DNA of 5,119 bases from Candidatus Brocadiia bacterium. Its GTDB lineage: Bacteria > Planctomycetota > PUPC01 > DSUN01. Numbering within the stretch: the stretch's first letter is position 1; each line of letters begins with the position of its first letter. The position numbers and the translations under genes are program-made. The stretch lies in NCBI GenBank assembly GCA_016782825.1, contig JADHXT010000285.1, forward strand, positions 1-5,119, given 5' to 3'. This document shows, in pieces, positions 1 through 5,047 of the stretch. The notes below the pieces were generated by a model. The model did no database searches, was not told the origin of the DNA, and saw nothing but the letters and a program-made list of their open reading frames with translations.

Positions 1-1475
1 GGACACTCGACCGCCTGGAGGAGGTCACCGAGAGCGAAGAGGTAATTCGTGCGCGCCGCGATAACGGCCAGGGGGTTGAGGTCGAAGCCCCAGATGTTGG
101 CAAGGATGCGCTTGGCGGTCTCCCTAGCCGGCTCGCACTTCTCTGCCCCATACTTCCTGGCCCTCTCAATGGCAAGCGCCAGGAAGGTCCCGGAACCGCA
201 GGCAGGGTCGAGGAACCGCTTACGGGTGTCGCCACTGTAGCCGGCCTCGTTAATGGTGAACTCCGCGAGCCAATCAGGGGTGTAGTACTCCCCGAGGTCG
301 TGGCGGACCTCTTGGGGAACCAGGTACTGATACAGCTTCTTCAGCAGGTCCCGCTGAGCATCGGGAGCGATTATGGGCGTCGCAGGCTCGAATTCCCCGA
401 GGGCCCGAGCAAGATCACGCAGCTTGTCACGAAGCTGAGGCGAGAGAGCGTCGAGGTACCAGCGGAAGAAGTCGCCTTCCAGGAAATTCGTGATACCACG
501 CTTGGCATATACGCCCCCGCTCTCGATCTCCTCCAGCTTTGCGCGTAGCACCTCGTTGTTGCTGTGAGCCAAGTCGTGGCTGAAGGAAGACATGAATGAC
601 GTCTCTGCAATCGACACGAGTTCAGCCGCGATGAGTTTCATGAGCAGCGCGAAGTAGGTGTGAACCATGAACAACAGCACCTGGAGGTCAGTAGTCGGCG
701 GTAACCCATACAGGCGGCAGAGCCGCTGAGCCTGCTCTGCCTCGTGCGCGGCGAAGCCGTCTCCGTAGACGATCCCAAAGAGCCGGCGCCACTCGTCGAA
801 GAATGCGTGCACGCGTGGCGCCGTGGCCCAGTTCGCGAAAGCGTCCGCAAAGGCGGCTACAACGACGGGGGCGATGTTTCCTTCTGGGCCGAAGACCCTG
901 GCGAGCTCGTCTGCAGTAAGGAGTCGCCGGGAGAGCACCCGTATGTAGGTTAAGAGTGTCTTCGCTGCGCTCTGATCGAAGGGATAGGGCCCCAGGCGCA
1001 CGAAGTCCTTCGCACTGAGCTCAACCTTCGGCGCGCCCTTTGCACCACAGTAGTGCACGAAGAAGATCTGCTCCCCGTCGAGGCCCACGCCAACGAGCTT
1101 CGGGTCGAAGATATAGAGAGCATCCTTGCGCTCGCTGGCCTCACCGCTAATGTATCGTACGAGTTGCTCAAAGGCATGGTCGATCGCGCTCTTGGACCGG
1201 AACGCGCGCGGTGCCTCGTACTCAAAGATGACTTGGCCGTGAACGGCGTCGGCGCGGCCGCTGCGGTAGATCGTCTTCTCGTAGCGTGGATCGCGAACGA
1301 CGCCCAGGGCCGCCAGGAGCGGGGCCATGCCGGTCTCGAACCTCACGCGGAGATCCTCTTCGGTCCGGGCGGTCCGCATGAGGTGGGTCGTGTGAGCAAC
1401 AAGCTTGTCGGCTACAGTGAGGATTGAGTCCCTGGGATCCGCGTGTACCCAAAGCGTATTCTGCTTCGTCTTCAT
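1..1475 (-). CDS. Type IIG-like restriction-modification enzyme: nuclease-N6-adenine methyltransferase fusion (3' end outside window)
   Basis: The minus-strand frame is open from the ATG at 1475 to the left edge, giving 491 residues with the C-terminus missing. Residues about 39-90 resemble a PD-(D/E)XK nuclease: an acidic helix (EEDLRVRFE, 39-47), then GRADAVHGQVIFEYEAP with D76, E85 and E87, an E-x-E variant of the usual E-x-K. Residues about 95-390 are mostly helical and match no domain I can name. The methyltransferase part begins with GEYYTP (395-400), then the S-adenosylmethionine-binding motif DPACGSGTFL (423-432) and a GFDLNPLAV segment near 470. The catalytic NPPY-type motif should lie just beyond the window. 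The start is supported by GAGGT (plus 1481-1485) five bases upstream. The expected role is site-specific adenine methylation combined with DNA cleavage, as in type IIG enzymes, in the cytoplasm. The architecture lacks the helicase seen in type ISP enzymes before the methylase. By eye its third codon positions are less GC-rich than those of the kinase, which fits acquisition by transfer. A BREX or DISARM methylase is an alternative; the neighbours to the left would decide. Confidence 0.85.
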   Translation of the reverse strand, partial: MKTKQNTLWVHADPRDSILTVADKLVAHTTHLMRTARTEEDLRVRFETGMAPLLAALGVVRDPRYEKTIYRSGRADAVHGQVIFEYEAPRAFRSKSAIDHAFEQLVRYISGEASERKDALYIFDPKLVGVGLDGEQIFFVHYCGAKGAPKVELSAKDFVRLGPYPFDQSAAKTLLTYIRVLSRRLLTADELARVFGPEGNIAPVVVAAFADAFANWATAPRVHAFFDEWRRLFGIVYGDGFAAHEAEQAQRLCRLYGLPPTTDLQVLLFMVHTYFALLMKLIAAELVSIAETSFMSSFSHDLAHSNNEVLRAKLEEIESGGVYAKRGITNFLEGDFFRWYLDALSPQLRDKLRDLARALGEFEPATPIIAPDAQRDLLKKLYQYLVPQEVRHDLGEYYTPDWLAEFTINEAGYSGDTRKRFLDPACGSGTFLALAIERARKYGAEKCEPARETAKRILANIWGFDLNPLAVIAARTNYLFALGDLLQAVEC

Positions 1476-1520
1476 GCCGGACCTCGACGGGTGCTTGTCG
1501 CAAAGGGCTACCGCAGGAGG

Positions 1521-1542
1521 AAGTCGGGGTCAAGTCGGGGTC
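1521..1542. repeat. Perfect 11-bp tandem duplication (AAGTCGGGGTC x2)
   Basis: AAGTCGGGGTC occurs twice head to tail at 1521-1531 and 1532-1542. The second copy overlaps the GGGGTC terminus of the inverted-repeat element starting at 1537. The string GGGGTCAAGTC at 1526-1536 also equals the outer 11 bases of the right arm of the next element (1818-1828, reverse complement), so it may be the stub of a third element end rather than a slippage product. It lies 46 bases upstream of the restriction gene start, where it could affect expression. Confidence 0.7.
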
Positions 1543-1729
1543 ACGTTTACATTATTCAGTTTTCCGACAGCGGTGCGGATCGCGAATCGTCATCGGCGGC
1601 AGGCCCCCCAGCCTCGATGGTGCAAGGGGCAGGATACGACGCGCGCAGCCCGAAGTCAAGGGGATTCCGCCTCCCCTCCGCGCCTGCCGGAGAGGGCCGC
1701 CACAAACTGAAGAATGTAGACCGGACCCC
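1537..1729. mobile_element. 193-bp non-autonomous element bounded by imperfect 28-bp inverted repeats (RAYT/IS200-like remnant suspected)
   Basis: The left arm (1537-1564) starts GGGGTCACGTTTACATTATT. The reverse complement of the right arm (1702-1729) starts GGGGTCCGGTCTACATTCTT. Counted by eye, 22 of 28 positions match. The roughly 137-base interior has no convincing coding frame. Ends of the form GGGGTC...ACATTATT resemble those that flank REP-associated Y1 transposase (RAYT) genes in environmental bacteria, so this may be a miniature derivative that lost its transposase. That link is from memory of the pattern, not a database match. No target-site duplication is evident. It sits directly upstream of the restriction gene and next to a second, shorter element of similar design. 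Confidence 0.55.
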
Positions 1730-1735
1730 ATGTGC

Positions 1736-1828
1736 GGGGTCGGATCTTGGATTTCTACTTTTCCGCCGCCGCGCCCTTGCACTGCGGAGGCCCTCAAGCA
1801 AGGAAGCAGAGATCCAAGACTTGACCCC
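1736..1828. repeat. 93-bp REP/REPIN-like hairpin element with 28-bp imperfect inverted repeats
   Basis: The left arm (1736-1763, starting GGGGTCGGATCTTGGATTTC) pairs with the right arm (1801-1828, whose reverse complement starts GGGGTCAAGTCTTGGATCTC). Twenty of 28 positions match. The centre is a GC-rich CCGCCGCCGCGCCC run and spacer. The first 41 bases after the leading G recur in direct orientation at 2160-2200, so it belongs to a dispersed family. The RNA could fold into a long hairpin. Because it lies 72 bases past the stop of the small membrane-protein gene, it could stop transcription there, although there is no U-tract. REP-type repeat is the preferred reading. Confidence 0.6.
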
Positions 1829-1900
1829 GATCGTCTGGAGCCTCGCCACAGATGTCCACCAGGGCCGTGGACCCGGCTCGACGCTGCGGACGCACACCCG

Positions 1901-2083
1901 TCAGGAGCACACGCCGAAGAGCACGAGCAGACCGACGACGAGTGCTGCGGCCCACCCGAGCCAGAATAGCGCGTTGAGGAGCTTGTGAGAGCGCACCACT
2001 CGCCAGTTCCACCGCCGGCCGCGGAGGATGGGGAGCAGGCCGATCACCGGGATGAGGAGGATCAATCCCCCACGACTGTCCAT
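1901..2083 (-). CDS. Small two-helix hypothetical membrane protein (60 aa)
   Basis: This 60-residue protein starts at the ATG at 2083 and ends with TGA at 1901-1903. It has two hydrophobic stretches, LILLIPVIGLLPIL (residues 7-20) and ALFWLGWAAALVVGLLVLFG (38-57). A basic linker, RGRRWNWRVVRSHK (21-34), joins them, so a hairpin with the loop on the cytoplasmic side is expected. The upstream AGAGGGGG (plus 2092-2099, 8 bases from the ATG) is a good ribosome binding site and decides this start over the longer open frame, which continues upstream through repeat DNA. I recognise no family. It is isolated between repeat elements; its nearest same-strand neighbour upstream is the DUF2148 gene, about 720 bases away. 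The clean hydrophobic pattern and Shine-Dalgarno site argue for a real gene, but its small size and setting leave doubt. Confidence 0.5.
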   Translation of the reverse strand: MDSRGGLILLIPVIGLLPILRGRRWNWRVVRSHKLLNALFWLGWAAALVVGLLVLFGVCS

Positions 2084-2159
2084 GCTAGTGGCCCCCTCTG
2101 GTGCGGCGGGCAACGTCCCAGGACTGTGTGGGAATTGCCCGGCATGGCAATGGCGTGCA

Positions 2160-2200
2160 GGGTCGGATCTTGGATTCCTGCTTCCTCGCCGCCGCGCCCT
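2160..2200. repeat. Dispersed copy of the GGGTCGGATCTTGGATT repeat (half-element)
   Basis: These 41 bases match 1737-1777 in direct orientation at 36 positions, and all five differences are transitions. Unlike the copy at 1736-1828, no inverted partner follows within the next 100 bases, so this is a half-element. It lies upstream of the small membrane-protein gene (start 2083), in its possible promoter region. Confidence 0.65.
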
Positions 2201-2237
2201 CATGATTCTACGCCTCTGGGGAGGGGAGTGCAAGAGG

Positions 2238-2288
2238 CTGGATGCTGGACTGGATACTGGATACTGGATGCTGGATGCTGGATGCTGG
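2238..2288. repeat. 7-bp tandem repeat (CTGGATR), about 7 units
   Basis: CTGGATG at 2238 and a 5-base partial unit are followed by uninterrupted CTGGATA, CTGGATA, CTGGATG, CTGGATG, CTGGATG and a final CTGG. A second block of the same unit lies at 2582-2613. The period is not conserved as a coding repeat: read in frame it gives alternating low-complexity words, and no gene start or ribosome binding site precedes it. Confidence 0.85.
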
Positions 2289-2363
2289 GCAGAAGGCATC
2301 CGTGCGCATCGGGAGCTCGGCTTCTTCTTGGCGGCTTTGCGGCTTGGCGTGAGCCCTTCGGAG

Positions 2364-2391
2364 GGTCGAGGTTCGAGGTGCGAGGTTCGAG
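2364..2391. repeat. 7-bp tandem repeat (GKTCGAG-like), 4 units
   Basis: The units GGTCGAG, GTTCGAG, GTGCGAG and GTTCGAG follow one another with no spacer. The consensus is purine-rich on the plus strand and unrelated in sequence to the CTGGATR block about 75 bases before it. Confidence 0.8.
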
Positions 2392-2420
2392 TGGAAGAGC
2401 AGAGAAGAGAAGAGCGACTC

Positions 2421-2444
2421 ACGCAAAGACGCAAAGACGCAAAG
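2421..2444. repeat. 8-bp tandem repeat (ACGCAAAG), 3 perfect units
   Basis: ACGCAAAG is repeated three times without change, preceded by CTC. The phrase CTCACGCAAAGACGCAAAG is one I recognise as recurring between genes in several environmental bacterial genomes, where it often creates spurious predicted proteins. That recognition is from memory. Confidence 0.85.
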
Positions 2445-2465
2445 GCAGACAAGATGAAGCCAAAA

Positions 2466-2507
2466 GTCAAAAGGCAAAGGTCAAAAGGCAAAGGTCAAAA
2501 GGCAAAA
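2466..2507. repeat. 14-bp tandem repeat (GTCAAAAGGCAAAG), 3 units
   Basis: Units lie at 2466-2479, 2480-2493 and 2494-2507. The first two are identical and the third differs only at its last base. The block is strongly A/G-rich on the plus strand. It starts 21 bases after the ACGCAAAG block. Confidence 0.85.
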
Positions 2508-2526
2508 GTGAGGAGGGGAGAAGAGC

Positions 2527-2541
2527 CGGCCCGTCGGGCCG
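2527..2541. other. Short perfect GC hairpin
   Basis: CGGCCC (2527-2532) and GGGCCG (2536-2541) pair perfectly around a 3-base GTC loop. No T-run follows on either strand, so it is unlikely to be an intrinsic terminator. It separates the purine-rich repeat blocks on the left from the ATTCGTG block on the right. Confidence 0.45.
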
Positions 2542-2542
2542 C

Positions 2543-2570
2543 ATTCGTGTCCATTCGTGCAGATTCGTGG
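2543..2570. repeat. 10-bp tandem repeat (ATTCGTGNNN), about 3 units
   Basis: ATTCGTGTCC, ATTCGTGCAG and ATTCGTGG occur in a row, with a conserved ATTCGTG core and a variable 3-base tail. A related GTG-containing block (ATCCGTGGT) lies at 2710-2736. Confidence 0.75.
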
Positions 2571-2581
2571 CTCTCTGCCGT

Positions 2582-2613
2582 CTGGATGCTGGATGCCGGA
2601 TACTGGATGCTGG
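2582..2613. repeat. Second CTGGATR 7-bp tandem block, 4.5 units
   Basis: CTGGATG, CTGGATG, CCGGATA, CTGGATG and CTGG follow directly. The unit and orientation match the block at 2238-2288, with one substituted unit. The recurrence of the same word about 300 bases apart, with unrelated repeats between, shows that the whole zone is built from reused modules. Confidence 0.85.
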
Positions 2614-2660
2614 CCTTGCCCGTCCTCCTGGTTCCCTGGCTTCCTAAGCGATCGCTCTTC

Positions 2661-2696
2661 TCTGCTGCCTCTGCTCCCTCTGCTTCCTCTGCGTGA
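2661..2696. repeat. 9-bp pyrimidine-rich tandem repeat (TCTGCTNCC), 4 units
   Basis: TCTGCTGCC, TCTGCTCCC, TCTGCTTCC and the diverged TCTGCGTGA are consecutive. Here the plus strand is pyrimidine-rich, whereas the blocks before 2520 are purine-rich, so the strand bias flips inside the zone. Confidence 0.75.
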
Positions 2697-2709
2697 GACT
2701 CCTCTCGGT

Positions 2710-2736
2710 ATCCGTGCTATGCGTGTAATCCGTGGT
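2710..2736. repeat. 9-bp tandem repeat (ATCCGTGNT), 3 diverged units
   Basis: ATCCGTGCT, ATGCGTGTA and ATCCGTGGT follow one another. The similarity is lower than in the other blocks, but the GTG core keeps its phase across all three units. Confidence 0.6.
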
Positions 2737-2759
2737 TGATCCTCTCTGCTGCCGTGGAT

Positions 2760-2793
2760 GCAATCGCAAATCGGCAATCGGCAATCGCAAATC
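2760..2793. repeat. 7-bp-period tandem repeat (GGCAATC/GCAAATC), about 5 units
   Basis: GCAATC, GCAAATCG, GCAATCG, GCAATCG and CAAATC run together, with small length variation around a 7-base period. The block ends 10 bases before the DUF2148 stop codon (2804-2806), so transcripts of that gene would run straight into it. No intrinsic terminator with a T-tract is seen after the stop. Confidence 0.75.
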
Positions 2794-2803
2794 CCCTCGG
2801 CCG

Positions 2804-3337
2804 CTAAATGCGGTCGAAGAAGGGGCTCTTGCCGGTGGCGGAGAGGGGGATGCCGATGGCGACGGTGATGTCGGGGGGGAGGAGGCCGGCCTCGATGGCG
2901 GATTTGCCGAAGGAGAACATCATGCGGTTGTCGGCGTGATGCCTCGCGGCGACGGCGGCGGCGGAGCCGAGGGCGATGCCGAGGTCGCCAGCGTTGTAGG
3001 CACACAGGCCGCCCGCCTCGGCACAGCCGGCGCAGTCGACGAAGCCGCAGAAGCCGCAGTGGGGCACGCCGACGGGGCCGGTGCGGGTGCCGACGAGGAC
3101 GACGAGGGGCGCGAGGTCGCAGTTGTCGGCGTCGCGGGCGAAGAAGCCGACGCCGTGGTCCTCGGCGACGCGGCGCATCTGGGCGGTGACGGTGGCCTTG
3201 TCGTCGCCGCGGACGATGCGGATGACGAGGTTGTCGAGGCCCTTGGCCTTCGGCGCGGTGCGGGCGGCGAGGCACTTGAGCTCGGCGACGGTGTCGAGGG
3301 CCTGGGTCTCGGGGGCGGGGGTGGGGTCGACGGACAT
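2804..3337 (-). CDS. DUF2148 (COG4739) ferredoxin-domain protein
   Basis: This is a 177-residue soluble protein, about the usual length of the family. The cysteine cluster C94-x2-C97-x4-C102-x2-C105, with C112 close by, is the probable iron-sulfur site; C22 and C73 are extra cysteines. The C-terminal segment IGIPLSATGKSPFFDRI (161-177), with its G-PLSATGK-PFFDR pattern, is the signature I recognise for DUF2148. The N-terminal part (17-80) looks like an alpha/beta fold. The ATG at 3337 is well supported: GAGGAG (plus 3345-3350) lies 7 bases upstream, and a sigma70-like promoter lies further up. The gene is divergent from the FHA-kinase gene. The biochemical role of the family is not established; a redox or electron-transfer function is inferred only from the cysteines. 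No nearby partner oxidoreductase is visible. Confidence 0.9.
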   Translation of the reverse strand: MSVDPTPAPETQALDTVAELKCLAARTAPKAKGLDNLVIRIVRGDDKATVTAQMRRVAEDHGVGFFARDADNCDLAPLVVLVGTRTGPVGVPHCGFCGFVDCAGCAEAGGLCAYNAGDLGIALGSAAAVAARHHADNRMMFSFGKSAIEAGLLPPDITVAIGIPLSATGKSPFFDRI

Positions 3338-3386
3338 GAGAGGTCTCCTCAGAGAGCAGGGTGGGGACAGTCAGATGCCGTAGATG

Positions 3387-3415
3387 AGGATAGCGAGTGG
3401 GTCGGGTCGCGTCAA
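3387..3415 (-). promoter_or_regulatory. Probable sigma70-type promoter of the DUF2148 gene
   Basis: On the minus strand TTGACG (plus 3410-3415, 5 of 6 to consensus) is followed after exactly 17 bases by TATCCT (plus 3387-3392, 4 of 6). Transcription would begin near 3380, leaving a leader of about 43 bases that contains the GAGGAG ribosome binding site. The -35 box is also one arm of a small inverted repeat, CGTCAA (3410-3415) with TTGACG (3430-3435), that could serve as an operator. Confidence 0.55.
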
Positions 3416-3457
3416 GGTGATGGCGCCCGTTGACGGTTCCGTCTTCTCTTGATCGGG

Positions 3458-3590
<133 letters not shown>

Positions 3591-3644
3591 CTCAGAGGAA
3601 GAGCGGCACCCCTCCTGCGTCGGGCAGGGCGCCCCCGCGCCAGC

Positions 3645-3673
3645 TTGACAGGCCCATGGGCATGTACTATAAT
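3645..3673 (+). promoter_or_regulatory. Perfect consensus sigma70 promoter of the FHA-kinase gene
   Basis: TTGACA (3645-3650) and TATAAT (3668-3673) are both exact consensus boxes and are separated by exactly 17 bases, the optimum. Transcription would start near 3680-3683, about 10 bases before the ATG at 3692, giving a very short leader with no clear Shine-Dalgarno site. Such an exact match is unlikely by chance in GC-rich DNA. It fixes the likely kinase start downstream of two in-frame ATGs (3656 and 3662) that lie inside the promoter spacer. Confidence 0.75.
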
Positions 3674-3691
3674 CCCGTGGGCAATACGGTT

Positions 3692-5032
3692 ATGGCGTCG
3701 TGGGCGCCCCGAGAGTCCGTGGGAAAGGACGCGCTGGTGGCCAAACTCTATATCGAGCGCGGGCCGCTGCGCGGCAAAGAGCTCGAGCTCGAGGAGGGCC
3801 GGGTCTATACCCTCGGCCGCGACCCGAATTGCGCCCTGACGTTCTCGGATTCGCTGACCTCGCGGCAGCACGTGTCGGTGCGGGTCTCGAAGGGCCGCTT
3901 CGTCCTGCGCGACCTCAACAGCCGCAACGGGACGTTCGTCAACGGCCAGCAGATCCACAAGACGGTGCCGCTGAAGCTGGGCGACCAGGTCGAGGTGGGC
4001 GAGACGCTGCTGTCGCTGCTGGCCGACGACGAGCGGCCGACGGCGGGCGGCCTGGTGGGCCGCGAGGTGGCGGGCTACCAGATCCTCGAGCGGGTGGGCC
4101 GCGGCGGCATGGGCACGGTGTATCGGGCGAAGCAGCTCTCGCTCGACCGCATCGTGGCCTTCAAGGTGCTCTCGCCGAGCCTGGCGTGGGACAAGGAGTT
4201 CATCCATCGCTTCACGCGCGAGGCCCGCGCGGCGGCGAAGCTCGTGCATCCGAATATCGCGCGTGCCCTCGACGTGGGCAAGGAGGGCACGATCTACTAC
4301 CTGGCCATGGAGTACATGGCCTGCGGGAGCATCGAGGACAAGATCGAGGCCGAGGGCCGCATCGCGCCGGATCGCGCCGTGCCCATGCTGATGGACGTGG
4401 CGCGGGGCCTGGGCTACGCGGAGAGCCAGGGCGTGATCCATCGCGACATCAAGCCCGAGAACCTGATGCTCGACGAGCAGGACACGGTGAAGATCGTGGA
4501 CATGGGCATCGCGGGACAGCTCGATGGCCGACGGACCTTCGCCCAGACCGAAGGGGTCTTCGGCTCGCCCCACTACATCGCGCCGGAGCAGGCGGCGGGG
4601 GAGCGCATCGACAACCGTGTCGACATCTACTCGCTGGGCGCGAGCGCCTACCGCATGCTCAGCGGCCGCACGGTGTTCATGGGCGAGTCGCAGACCGAGA
4701 TCATGGGCAAGCACGTCAACGAGGAGCCCCAGCCGCTGCGGCGGGTCGCCCCGTGGGTGCCCAAGCGCTTGTGCGATCTGGTGATGACGTGCCTCGAGAA
4801 GGAGCCGGAGGACCGCTACCAGACGGCGGGCGATGTCCTCGAGGCGCTCGAGCGGCTCGGCGGGGAGAGCGCGACCGGCCCGCGGCCCACGTCGCTGCGG
4901 CGCGTGCCCACGGGCGAGGCGAAGCCCAAGCGCAGCCGCTACGAGCGGCAGCGACGCAACAAGCTCATCCTCGTCGGCGTCATCGCCGCGTTGGCCATTC
5001 TCGTCCTTCTGCTGCTGATTATTCCGCACTGA
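3692..5032 (+). CDS. FHA-domain Ser/Thr protein kinase with C-terminal membrane anchor
   Basis: The product has 446 residues from the ATG at 3692. Residues about 16-112 form an FHA domain (phosphothreonine binding): GRDPN (42-46), SRQH (58-61) and the N76-S-R-N79-G80-T81 loop. Residues about 129-390 form a PknB-type kinase: glycine loop GRGGMGTVY (136-144), lysine K158 in VAFKVL, helix-C glutamate E177, catalytic HRDIKPEN (250-257), a DMG (270-272) in place of DFG, and APE (297-299). All catalytic residues are present, so activity is expected. A basic juxtamembrane stretch (410-424) leads into one transmembrane helix (about 425-444) with only a few residues beyond it, so both domains should lie in the cytoplasm and there is no extracellular sensor. 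The start is chosen from the consensus promoter at 3645-3673. ATGs at 3656 or 3662 are alternatives; the frame extends to 3449 only through repeat DNA. Substrates are unknown; the FHA domain may bind the kinase itself or its phosphorylated partners. A DUF167 gene follows after 15 bases. Confidence 0.93.
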   Translation: MASWAPRESVGKDALVAKLYIERGPLRGKELELEEGRVYTLGRDPNCALTFSDSLTSRQHVSVRVSKGRFVLRDLNSRNGTFVNGQQIHKTVPLKLGDQVEVGETLLSLLADDERPTAGGLVGREVAGYQILERVGRGGMGTVYRAKQLSLDRIVAFKVLSPSLAWDKEFIHRFTREARAAAKLVHPNIARALDVGKEGTIYYLAMEYMACGSIEDKIEAEGRIAPDRAVPMLMDVARGLGYAESQGVIHRDIKPENLMLDEQDTVKIVDMGIAGQLDGRRTFAQTEGVFGSPHYIAPEQAAGERIDNRVDIYSLGASAYRMLSGRTVFMGESQTEIMGKHVNEEPQPLRRVAPWVPKRLCDLVMTCLEKEPEDRYQTAGDVLEALERLGGESATGPRPTSLRRVPTGEAKPKRSRYERQRRNKLILVGVIAALAILVLLLLIIPH

Positions 5033-5047
5033 TGGGACGCCGGCCCG

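Noticed and set aside
1495..1535. Promoter for the restriction gene: minus-strand TTGACC, 17 bases, TAGCCC
   Set aside because: The -35 box is acceptable but the -10 box matches consensus poorly, and the -35 box lies in repeated GGGGTCAAG sequence, so it cannot be separated from chance.
1424..1988. 181-codon plus-strand frames over the restriction gene start and the inverted-repeat elements
   Set aside because: Two overlapping frames of equal length with no domain; they span the inverted-repeat elements and have no supporting ribosome binding site.
2527..2541. Intrinsic terminator at the CGGCCC/GGGCCG hairpin
   Set aside because: No T-run follows on either strand and it is not positioned just after a gene.
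2028..2696. 222- and 220-codon plus-strand frames across the repeat zone (1985-2696)
   Set aside because: Most of their length is translated tandem repeat, with no ribosome binding site, no recognisable domain and no consistent codon use.
2238..2793. CRISPR array
   Set aside because: The repeat units are 7-14 bp, directly adjacent and of different sequence in each block. There are no spacers and no cas genes.
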